In this document: positions 1 to 5,100 of the stretch, one piece after another
Layout: each line of letters opens with the position of its first letter
Position numbering within the stretch: the first letter of the stretch is position 1
Assembly (NCBI GenBank): GCA_947472635.1
Contig: CANJDY010000229.1
Coordinates: 1 to 5,100, forward strand
Length of the DNA: 5,100 bases
DNA from: Chitinophagaceae bacterium
GTDB lineage: Bacteria > Bacteroidota > Bacteroidia > Chitinophagales > Chitinophagaceae
Reading direction: 5' to 3'
Position numbers and translations under genes: made by a program
The notes under the pieces: model-generated
What the model was told of the DNA's origin: nothing
Seen by the model: the letters and a program-made list of their open reading frames with translations, nothing else
Databases searched by the model: none

Positions 1-42
1 TGCAGAGAATTGCCAATAGGCAATCCTTTCAACAGGTATTGA
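1..42 (+). CDS. possible 3' end of an upstream gene (very uncertain)
   Basis: The first reading frame is open from the left edge to a TGA at 40-42 and would encode the C-terminal residues CRELPIGNPFNRY. A stop 20 bases before the intrinsic terminator at 63-99 is the usual geometry for a gene end, which is the only positive argument. The third frame is also open, from base 3 to a TAA at 114-116, but it would read straight through the terminator hairpin, so it is less likely. Thirteen residues cannot be assigned to a family, and this stretch may be non-coding. Confidence 0.2.
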   Translation, partial: CRELPIGNPFNRY

Positions 43-62
43 AAAACCTATTAGTAAGCATG

Positions 63-99
63 GCCCTAACAGTTACCAAACGTTGGGGCTTTTATTTTT
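63..99 (+). terminator. intrinsic (rho-independent) terminator upstream of murA
   Basis: GCCCTAAC at 63-70 pairs with GTTGGGGC at 82-89, eight pairs including one G-T wobble. After a bulged A71 the stem continues with GTT 72-74 against AAC 79-81, closing an ACCA loop. A T-rich tract (TTTT A TTTTT) follows at 90-99. The T tract lies only on the + side, so it should stop rightward transcription entering from the left edge. This separates murA from whatever lies upstream and implies that murA needs its own promoter or relies on read-through. Confidence 0.82.
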
Positions 100-101
100 A
101 T

Positions 102-128
102 ATCATCCATATTTAAATTGATCATCCA
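102..128 (+). repeat. 8-bp direct repeat in the murA leader
   Basis: ATCATCCA occurs at 102-109 and again at 121-128, 19 bases apart, with the palindrome ATTTAAAT (111-118) between the copies. The pair fills almost all of the gap between the terminator and the murA ATG at 131. It could be a protein-binding site, but an 8-base repeat in AT-rich DNA can also arise by chance. No convincing TAnnTTTG promoter box was found beside it. Confidence 0.3.
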
Positions 129-130
129 AG

Positions 131-1450
131 ATGAGCTCATTTGAAGTTTGCGGAGGAAAAAGACTTTCCGGTGAAATTATACCCCAGGGTGCGAAGAACG
201 AAACCTTACAAATTATTTCTGCAGTACTGCTTACTTCAGAAAAAGTACAGATCGATAACATTCCCGATATCATTGATGTAAACCTGCTGATAGAATTATT
301 GGCAGAAATGAAAGTCAAGATTGATAGGACTAGCAGAAACAGCTGTACTTTTCAGGCAGATGATGTAGATGTTGATTATCTGAGCAGTGAGGAGTATCAT
401 AAAAAAAGTGGAAAGCTGAGGGGGTCAGTTATGCTTGCAGGCCCTATGTTGTCGAGGTTTAAAAAAGCCTATATCCCAAAACCGGGTGGCGATAAAATCG
501 GCCGCAGAAGACTGGATACCCATATTATTGGTTTTGAAAAATTAGGGGCTTCCTTTCAATACAATTCCGATGGATTTTTTTATTTAGCGGCCAAGGAACT
601 AAAAGGAGCCAACATTTTACTTGAAGAGCCTAGTGTAACAGGTACCGCAAATATTGTAATGGCCGCCGTGATGGCTAAAGGAGTCACTACCATTTACAAT
701 GCAGCCTGCGAGCCCTATCTTCAGCAACTTTGTAAAATGCTCAACCGGATGGGTGCAAAAATCAGCGGCATTGGAAGCAATATGCTTACTATTCATGGAG
801 TTGATGTATTGGGAGGTACCGACCACCGCATTTTGCCAGATATGATTGAAGTAGGTAGCTTCATCGGCCTAGCTGCCATGACACAAAGTGATATACTTAT
901 TAAAAATGCAGGAGTAGAACACTTAGGAATTATTCCTGAAAGATTTCAGCAATTAGGTATTCAAATGAACTTTCCTGGAGATGATATTCATATTCCTGCA
1001 CAAGAATTATATGAAATTCAAAAATACATGGATGGGGGAGTGCTAACGATTTATGATCACCCATGGCCCGGTTTTACACCCGATCTTTTAAGCATTGTAT
1101 TGGTAACAGCTATACAGGCAAAAGGAAGTGTATTGATTCACCAAAAAATGTTTGAGAGCCGGCTGTTTTTTGTAGACAAACTCATTGACATGGGTGCTCA
1201 AATTATTTTATGCGACCCCCACCGTGCAGTAGTAATAGGACTTGAAAGGGAGCAAAAATTAAGAGGAATCACTATGAGCAGTCCCGATATACGTGCCGGC
1301 GTAGCCCTACTGATAGCCGCATTAAGTGCAGAAGGCAAAAGTGTTATCCAAAATATTGAGCAAATTGATCGAGGATATCAAAATATTGATACACGCCTGC
1401 AGCAACTAGGGGCAGATATAAAAAGAAGTGATATTGTAAGCAATAGCTAA
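131..1450 (+). CDS. murA: UDP-N-acetylglucosamine 1-carboxyvinyltransferase (MurA), Asp-type active site
   Basis: Cytoplasmic enzyme that transfers enolpyruvate from PEP to UDP-GlcNAc, the first committed step of peptidoglycan synthesis. The 439-residue length is slightly above the family's usual 420-430. Seen in the sequence: the N-terminal GAKN motif with Lys22 and Asn23; Arg97 in KLRGS; the active-site loop PGGDKIGRRRLDTH (residues 118-131) with Arg126; Asp318 in PWPGFTPD, matching the E. coli general base Asp305; and Arg414 in IDRGYQNID, matching E. coli Arg397. The residue aligned with E. coli Cys115 is Asp121 (GAT at 491-493). Asp at this place is known to keep activity and prevent fosfomycin alkylation. 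The ATG at 131 is the first start after an in-frame TGA at 119-121, and the reading begins as MurA proteins do. No Shine-Dalgarno is present. It is separated from the preceding DNA by a terminator; gmk follows 172 bases later. Confidence 0.96.
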   Translation: MSSFEVCGGKRLSGEIIPQGAKNETLQIISAVLLTSEKVQIDNIPDIIDVNLLIELLAEMKVKIDRTSRNSCTFQADDVDVDYLSSEEYHKKSGKLRGSVMLAGPMLSRFKKAYIPKPGGDKIGRRRLDTHIIGFEKLGASFQYNSDGFFYLAAKELKGANILLEEPSVTGTANIVMAAVMAKGVTTIYNAACEPYLQQLCKMLNRMGAKISGIGSNMLTIHGVDVLGGTDHRILPDMIEVGSFIGLAAMTQSDILIKNAGVEHLGIIPERFQQLGIQMNFPGDDIHIPAQELYEIQKYMDGGVLTIYDHPWPGFTPDLLSIVLVTAIQAKGSVLIHQKMFESRLFFVDKLIDMGAQIILCDPHRAVVIGLEREQKLRGITMSSPDIRAGVALLIAALSAEGKSVIQNIEQIDRGYQNIDTRLQQLGADIKRSDIVSNS

Positions 1451-1529
1451 AACAGCAAGGGCTATTAGCACCAACTTTTATAAAAACAATGGAACAGGTG
1501 TACCGGTAACTTTATTTAATTACAATCAA

Positions 1530-1609
1530 AAAGAAAAGTAGCCGTTGACGATTGACTATAAGCAGGCGCAAAGAAATGCCCTATGCTTATCCGGATTTGA
1601 CTTTTCTTT
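1530..1609 (+). promoter_or_regulatory. possible folded leader upstream of gmk
   Basis: Within the 172-base murA-gmk spacer three inverted repeats nest in register. The outer arm AAAGAAAAGT (1530-1539) is an exact reverse complement of ACTTTTCTTT (1600-1609). Inside it CCG 1542-1544 can pair with CGG 1592-1594. Inside that ATAAGCA (1558-1564) pairs exactly with TGCTTAT (1584-1590), extended by GGC 1565-1567 with GCC 1578-1580. The outer helix ends 13 bases before the gmk ATG at 1623, so if transcribed it could affect translation start. It has no T tract where a terminator would need one. The outer arms are purine/pyrimidine tracts of low complexity, so chance is a real alternative. The rest of the spacer, 1451-1529, shows only an 8-bp palindrome TACCGGTA (1501-1508). 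Confidence 0.28.
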
Positions 1610-1622
1610 CCTTTCTTTGCAC

Positions 1623-2195
1623 ATGGCTATTCAAAATAAGATAATCATTATAACGGCTCCTTCTGGTTCTGGAAAAACTTCCATTACCCGGCACCTGATG
1701 CAACAATTTCCACAGTTGGCTTTTTCCATATCCGCTGCCACTAGGGAGGCAAGGGGCACTGAGAAAAATGGGATTGACTATTACTTTATGAGTGAGGATA
1801 ATTTTAAACAAAAAATTCAGCACAATGAGTTTGTGGAATGGGAAATGGTGTATGAAGGGAAATATTACGGCACCCTTCATAGTGAATTACAACGAATTTG
1901 GGAGGAAGGAAAAATACCGGTATTGGATATTGATGTTAAAGGTGCCATTCATGTAAAACAACAATATCCCGAATCTTCCATCACTTTGTTCATTGAACCC
2001 CCTTCGGTAGATGAGTTGAAAAAACGGCTGGAGAGCAGGGGCACAGAAAATCCGGAATCACTGGCGGCAAGGATTAATAAGGCTGCCTATGAGATATCTT
2101 TTAAGGACCATTTTGACCGGCAAATTATAAATGATGATTTACCAAAAGCCTGTGATGAGGCGACGGTTATCATTGAGCATTTCCTTCGCCAATAA
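1623..2195 (+). CDS. gmk: guanylate kinase
   Basis: Cytoplasmic kinase that phosphorylates GMP to GDP with ATP; essential for GTP and dGTP supply and for salvage of guanine nucleotides. From this start the protein has 190 residues, the normal family size. Seen: P-loop APSGSGKT (12-19); the GMP-binding segment SISAATREAR with Ser37, Arg41 and Arg44; NGIDYYF (49-55); FVEWEMVYEGKYYGT with Glu72, Tyr81 and Thr84; the DIDVKGA motif (102-108) with Asp104; and lid-region arginines near 135-150, followed by INDDL (169-173). The reading frame stays open upstream to a TTG at 1545, but those 26 extra residues look unlike any guanylate kinase N-terminus, while the ATG at 1623 places the first beta strand and P-loop where the family has them. 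No Shine-Dalgarno precedes it; the bases just upstream are pyrimidine-rich. The next gene follows after 43 bases, suggesting co-transcription. Confidence 0.96.
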   Translation: MAIQNKIIIITAPSGSGKTSITRHLMQQFPQLAFSISAATREARGTEKNGIDYYFMSEDNFKQKIQHNEFVEWEMVYEGKYYGTLHSELQRIWEEGKIPVLDIDVKGAIHVKQQYPESSITLFIEPPSVDELKKRLESRGTENPESLAARINKAAYEISFKDHFDRQIINDDLPKACDEATVIIEHFLRQ

Positions 2196-2238
2196 TTTGT
2201 TTGCCTAAAAAATCAATGATCTTAATTACATTTACCAT

Positions 2239-3519
2239 ATGGACTGGATAGCACTTTTTGCAATATTACTTTCTTTGCTACTGATTGGTTTTTTATCAGG
2301 TGTTGAAATGGCCTTTGTGTCTGCCAATAAATTATCGATTGAGCTAAGGAAAAAAAAGGGCACCTACAGCGGAAGAGTATGGGGAGAATATGCCGATAAG
2401 CCAGCCCGTTTTATAGGCACCACACTCATTGGTTTCAATGTAATGCTAGTGATCTATGGATTATTTTGGAGCAACTTCATGTCGGGTGTATGGCATAACC
2501 AAATAGGTGATTATAGCTGGAATATTACCAATCCTTATTTACACCTTATTATAGAAACCATTGCCTCTACTTTTTGTTTGCTCTTTTTCGAATTTATTTT
2601 CAAAGCTTATTTCAGGGCAAAAAATGAAACCATTCTTAGCAGTGGATTTATTGCTTATTTAACCCATTTTTTCTTCAAAGCATTTTCGAGTACGGCAACT
2701 TTTTTTGTAGATATTGCAGAATGGATGCTCAAATACATTTTTAATGTAAAACTGAATGAAAAAAAGGATGTTTTTTCAAAAATTGATTTAGAGCATTTTG
2801 TTCAGCAAAGTAAAAATCACGACGAAGAAGACACTACCGAAATCAATAAAGAATTGTTTGAAAATGCGCTATCCCTTAGTGATAAAAAAATAAGGGAATG
2901 CCTAGTGCCCAGAAAAGAAATTGATGGCGTAGATATTCATACCGATATTGAAAAAGTAAAAGATCGGTTCATACAAACCCAATTAAGCAAACTGGTAGTA
3001 TTTGATAAAAATATAGACAATATCGTTGGGTACATCCACCAGTTAGACCTATTCAAAAACCCACTGGATATTCAAGCTATTTTGCTGCCGATACCCACCA
3101 TCCCTGAAAGCATGAGTGCAACCGATCTAATGACCAAGTTCAGTAAGGAAAGGAAAAGTATTGCCTGGGTAGTGGATGAGTTTGGAGGCACTGCTGGCAT
3201 TGTAACAATGGAAGATTTATTGGAAGAAATTTTTGGAGACATTAGGGACGAATACGATACCGAAGAATTGGTCGAAAAACAATTGACCCCAAATGAATTT
3301 ATTTTTAGTGGGCGGCTAGAGCTGGATTATATCACTGAAAAATATGAATTGAATTTTCCTGATAGCGAGGAAACAGAAACCCTCAGCGGATTCATCATAC
3401 AAAATAGGGATGAAATTCCAAAACAAAAAGAGACCTTTACAGTTGGCAATTACCAGTTCGATATATTGAATGTTACCGATACTAGAATTGAAACTGTAAA
3501 GATGAAAGTGCTTAAATAA
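2239..3519 (+). CDS. CNNM/DUF21 membrane protein with CBS pair and CorC_HlyC domain (hemolysin-family, probable divalent-cation transporter)
   Basis: A 426-residue inner-membrane protein of the HlyC/CorC (CNNM) family. Members are linked to Mg2+ or Co2+ export, though many were named hemolysins without good evidence. Domains in order: DUF21/CNNM transmembrane domain at about 1-170, with hydrophobic segments near 3-27, 57-80, 100-125 and 133-165; a charged linker at about 172-205; a CBS pair at about 220-335 including the hallmark DEFGGTAGIVTMEDLLEEIFGDI region (313-335); and a C-terminal CorC_HlyC domain at about 348-426. Two family motifs in the membrane domain are altered: TLIGFN (62-67) where related proteins usually have GNN, and EFIFK (118-122) where ExxPK is usual. 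This may change ion handling. GldE, a gliding-associated Bacteroidota protein, has the same architecture, but this N-terminus does not resemble the GldE I recall, so I do not use that name. The ATG at 2239 directly begins the first membrane segment. It lies 43 bases after gmk and 79 before the next gene. Confidence 0.9.
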   Translation: MDWIALFAILLSLLLIGFLSGVEMAFVSANKLSIELRKKKGTYSGRVWGEYADKPARFIGTTLIGFNVMLVIYGLFWSNFMSGVWHNQIGDYSWNITNPYLHLIIETIASTFCLLFFEFIFKAYFRAKNETILSSGFIAYLTHFFFKAFSSTATFFVDIAEWMLKYIFNVKLNEKKDVFSKIDLEHFVQQSKNHDEEDTTEINKELFENALSLSDKKIRECLVPRKEIDGVDIHTDIEKVKDRFIQTQLSKLVVFDKNIDNIVGYIHQLDLFKNPLDIQAILLPIPTIPESMSATDLMTKFSKERKSIAWVVDEFGGTAGIVTMEDLLEEIFGDIRDEYDTEELVEKQLTPNEFIFSGRLELDYITEKYELNFPDSEETETLSGFIIQNRDEIPKQKETFTVGNYQFDILNVTDTRIETVKMKVLK

Positions 3520-3598
3520 TATAATCCGCCCTTTTTTATACAACTACCCAAAAAGCATTTCCATAATTACTTACCTTCTTACAACTATTTTAGACTGA

Positions 3599-4726
3599 AT
3601 GATTATCGCCATTAATGCAAACCAGTACCTTCCTTCTTCCAGCAATGACTTTTATGTAAAGTATTTAGTTGGGGTAGCAGCAAGCCATCCAGAACACCAA
3701 TTTATTTTCATTACCACTGCAGAAGCTGAAGAACCCCTCAATACTTCGAATAATATTGTTCACCTCATTTCGGCACCCATTACTAATAACCGCTGGATGC
3801 GAAAGTATTGGTTGGATTATACCCTACCCGGCATTGTTCAAAAGCATAAGCCGTCGATATTAATCAATACTGGCGTAGCATGTTCTATGCGTACTTCGGT
3901 CCCTCAATGGATTTTTTTGAGCGACCTATCTTTCCTGCATTTTCCCCTGCATTTTTCGAAAAAACAACGAGGTTTTTTAAAGAAAAAATTGCCTGATTTT
4001 TTAAAAAAAGCGGATGGAATTATAACTTCTGCAGATTTTATTGCAAAAGAGATTAAACAGCAGTTCTCAATTAAAGAAGATAAAATTAAAATCTTCCCGC
4101 TAACTGTGGAAAAAGGTTACCAGCCAATATACTGGGGAGAAAAAGAAACTGTAAAAAAATCATATGTCGACGGGAAAGAATATTTTTTATTTAGTGGTGA
4201 AATTCATCCGCAGTTCGATCTGGTAAACTTATTGAAAGCGTATTCATTTTTCAAAACTAGGCAACAAAGTAATATGCAGTTAGTGATTACCGCCAGCTCA
4301 CTCCAATCGAACAACCCCTTTAATAAAATTTTCAATACTTATAAATACAGAAGGGATGTCCGATTATTAATCGACTTGCCAGAAAATGAGTTGGCAAATA
4401 TCACTGCGGGGGCATATGCTTTCATTTATCCTGCCTACTATGCTGAAACAGCAGTATTACCATTGCGTGCGATACAATGCGAAGTACCGGTAATTTGCAG
4501 TCAATTAGATGTTTTAAGAGAAAATCTTGGAGATGCTGCACTTTATGTAGACCCTTCCAATTTTGAAGATATTGCTGAAAAAATGATGCTTCTTTTTAAA
4601 GATGAAAGCAAACGTGCCGAATTAATAGCCTGTGGAAAATTAATAAGTAATACAACTAGGAATGAAAAATTGAACAGCAAATGGTGGAAATCCGTATTGG
4701 CTTTTGCCAAAAAAGGAAGGAAATAG
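3599..4726 (+). CDS. divergent GT-B (GT4-like) glycosyltransferase family protein
   Basis: A 375-residue, apparently soluble protein with the two-domain layout of family 4 glycosyltransferases. An N-terminal acceptor-side Rossmann domain (about 1-175) begins MIIAINANQYLP, and a C-terminal donor-side domain covers about 190-345. Recognisable landmarks are ADGIITSADFIAKEI (138-152), equivalent to the family's 'vSefsk' strand-helix; YFLFSGEIHP (195-204); YPAYYAETAVLPLRAIQCEVPVI (277-299), with the typical CxxPVI; and GDAALYVDPSNFEDIAEKM (311-329). Key donor-site residues are missing: the usual EPRKN is HPQFD (203-207), and the E-x7-E motif reads Ala282-x7-Arg290. It may use an altered donor site, need a partner, or be non-catalytic. 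The substrate is unknown; an envelope polysaccharide or lipid acceptor is only a guess. An in-frame TGA lies immediately before the ATG, so the start is well fixed. A hairpin overlaps the stop codon. Confidence 0.8.
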   Translation: MIIAINANQYLPSSSNDFYVKYLVGVAASHPEHQFIFITTAEAEEPLNTSNNIVHLISAPITNNRWMRKYWLDYTLPGIVQKHKPSILINTGVACSMRTSVPQWIFLSDLSFLHFPLHFSKKQRGFLKKKLPDFLKKADGIITSADFIAKEIKQQFSIKEDKIKIFPLTVEKGYQPIYWGEKETVKKSYVDGKEYFLFSGEIHPQFDLVNLLKAYSFFKTRQQSNMQLVITASSLQSNNPFNKIFNTYKYRRDVRLLIDLPENELANITAGAYAFIYPAYYAETAVLPLRAIQCEVPVICSQLDVLRENLGDAALYVDPSNFEDIAEKMMLLFKDESKRAELIACGKLISNTTRNEKLNSKWWKSVLAFAKKGRK

Positions 4727-4751
4727 ACGGCCGCTAACGGCTATTTTGATT
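4721..4751 (+). terminator. probable weak intrinsic terminator after the glycosyltransferase-like gene
   Basis: Two overlapping foldings are possible at the stop codon (TAG 4724-4726). In one, GCCG 4730-4733 pairs with CGGC 4738-4741 around a CTAA loop. In the other, AAATAG 4721-4726 pairs with CTATTT 4741-4746, enclosing CCG/CGG (4731-4733 with 4738-4740) and a four-base bulge. A short T-rich run, ATTTTGATTT, follows. The helix is short and the T tract is interrupted, so termination may be partial. Its position between this gene and the gldC promoter supports an end of transcription here. Confidence 0.45.
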
Positions 4752-4783
4752 TAAATAAGCAATTCAAATGGTCGAATAGCTGG

Positions 4784-4812
4784 TTGTTTCCATTGTAAAG
4801 AGATTACCTTTG
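4784..4812 (+). promoter_or_regulatory. Bacteroidota sigma-A type promoter for gldC
   Basis: The -7 box TACCTTTG (4805-4812) is an exact match to the Bacteroidota consensus TAnnTTTG. A -33 TTG lies at 4784-4786, with an 18-base spacer inside the accepted range of about 17-23. The predicted transcription start is around 4817-4821, giving a leader of about 20 bases before the gldC ATG at 4838. It is the only full match I found in the intergenic regions of this window. Confidence 0.7.
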
Positions 4813-4821
4813 CCACCATAA

Positions 4822-4831
4822 ATTAGCTAAT
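4822..4831. promoter_or_regulatory. palindrome between gldC promoter and start codon (possible operator)
   Basis: ATTAGCTAAT is a perfect 10-bp palindrome. The symmetry extends imperfectly outward: ATAA at 4818-4821 on the left mirrors TTAT at 4834-4837 on the right, with two extra bases on the right side. It sits at or just after the predicted transcription start, where a repressor site would act. A perfect 10-bp palindrome is expected a few times per 5 kb by chance, so only its position and the extended symmetry make it worth listing. Confidence 0.25.
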
Positions 4832-4837
4832 CATTAT

Positions 4838-5100
4838 ATGAACCAGTCTACCATTACAATTGACGTATTATTAGATCCGAATAAAGTGCCTGAACAGATC
4901 AACTGGAGGGCGTCAGATAGCACGGCTGATATGGCACAAAAAGCCAAAGCGATGTGCATTGCATTTTGGGACGGCGCAGATAAAACTGCCATGCGCATTG
5001 ATCTTTGGACAAAAGATATGATGATGGATGAAATGGCCGATTTTTACTACCAGATGCTTATGACCATGGCGGATACTTTTAAAAGGGCCACCCAACAGCA
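4838..5100 (+). CDS. gldC: gliding motility protein GldC (3' end outside window)
   Basis: The first 87 residues are visible, and the family is usually about 110 residues, so roughly 20-25 are cut off by the window edge. The protein starts MNQSTITIDVLLDPNKVPEQ and contains the GldC-typical segments INWRASDS (21-28), KAKAMCIAFWDG (35-46), MRIDLWTKDM (52-61) with MMDEMADFYYQML (62-74), and MADTFKRATQ (77-86). GldC is a small protein lacking an obvious signal peptide, found in gliding Bacteroidota beside GldB. In Flavobacterium johnsoniae it assists gliding but is not strictly essential; its molecular action is unknown. The ATG lies about 20 bases after the predicted transcription start and has no Shine-Dalgarno. 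gldB is not directly upstream here; the region after the window cannot be judged. Gliding in this organism is an inference, since GldC also occurs in non-gliding species. Confidence 0.9.
   Translation, partial: MNQSTITIDVLLDPNKVPEQINWRASDSTADMAQKAKAMCIAFWDGADKTAMRIDLWTKDMMMDEMADFYYQMLMTMADTFKRATQQ

Noticed and set aside
9..24. ATTGCC-AATA-GGCAAT short hairpin
   Set aside because: A 6-bp stem with no T tract; more likely chance, or part of an upstream gene end.
3..116. Open third frame from the left edge to TAA at 114-116
   Set aside because: It would translate through the terminator hairpin and T tract; the encoded tail has no recognisable features.
1489..1509. Six-codon ORF (MEQVYR) in the murA-gmk spacer as a leader peptide
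   Set aside because: Too short, no repeated regulatory codons and no attenuator structure directly linked to it.
1612..1619. TTTCTTTG as a near match to the -7 box before gmk
   Set aside because: It lacks the conserved A and lies only three bases before the ATG, which would place the transcription start inside the gene.
1545..1622. 26-residue N-terminal extension of guanylate kinase from a TTG start
   Set aside because: The ATG at 1623 gives the normal 190-residue enzyme with the P-loop at the usual place; the extension has no family resemblance and overlaps the inverted-repeat region.
2173..2199. Possible promoter for the CNNM gene: TTG-N17-TAATTTG
   Set aside because: The -7 box has one base too few between TA and TTTG, and the stop codon of gmk forms part of it; not good enough to annotate.
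3529..3538. CGCCC followed by TTTTTT after the CNNM gene as a terminator
   Set aside because: There is no upstream GGGCG to pair with, so no hairpin precedes the T tract.
3586..3593. TATTTTAG as a near -7 box before the glycosyltransferase-like gene
   Set aside because: One mismatch in the TTTG part, no TTG at the right distance, and too close to the ATG at 3599.
4913..5095. Minus-strand open frame opposite gldC, and similar open frames opposite murA, gmk and the CNNM gene
   Set aside because: They are antisense shadows of well-recognised genes; their translations show no family features and no promoter or start context supports them.

Overview
The window reads as ordinary chromosomal DNA of a Bacteroidota bacterium, most like Chitinophagia or a related class. 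It is AT-rich and every convincing gene lies on the + strand. The taxonomic signals are a recognisable GldC gliding-motility gene, a MurA whose PGG(D)KIGRRRLDTH motif is of the Bacteroidota kind, one clear Bacteroidota sigma-A promoter (TTG-N18-TACCTTTG) and no Shine-Dalgarno sequences before the genes. The genus assignment is inference.

Layout: positions 1-62 may hold the last codons of an upstream gene. A well-formed intrinsic terminator follows at 63-99. Next come murA (131-1450, peptidoglycan precursor synthesis), a 172-base spacer with a possible folded leader, gmk (1623-2195, guanylate kinase), a CNNM/CBS/CorC_HlyC membrane protein (2239-3519) and a divergent GT-B glycosyltransferase-like protein (3599-4726). 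A probable weak terminator overlaps the end of that last gene. A separate promoter then drives gldC (from 4838), which runs off the right edge of the window.

How the genes fit together: I see no convincing terminator between murA and the glycosyltransferase-like gene, so these four may be one transcription unit of mixed housekeeping and envelope function (cell wall precursor, GTP supply, probable divalent-cation handling, sugar transfer). gldC appears to be transcribed on its own. No stretch over 300 bases lacks a gene. I see no tRNA, rRNA, CRISPR array, insertion sequence or prophage.

Most interesting points: MurA has Asp in place of the fosfomycin-targeted catalytic Cys. The glycosyltransferase-like protein has lost most of the residues that define the GT4 donor site. 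The CNNM protein departs from the family consensus in two membrane motifs. A nested inverted-repeat structure sits just before gmk, and a palindrome lies between the gldC promoter and its start codon. I did not find a new multi-gene system here.
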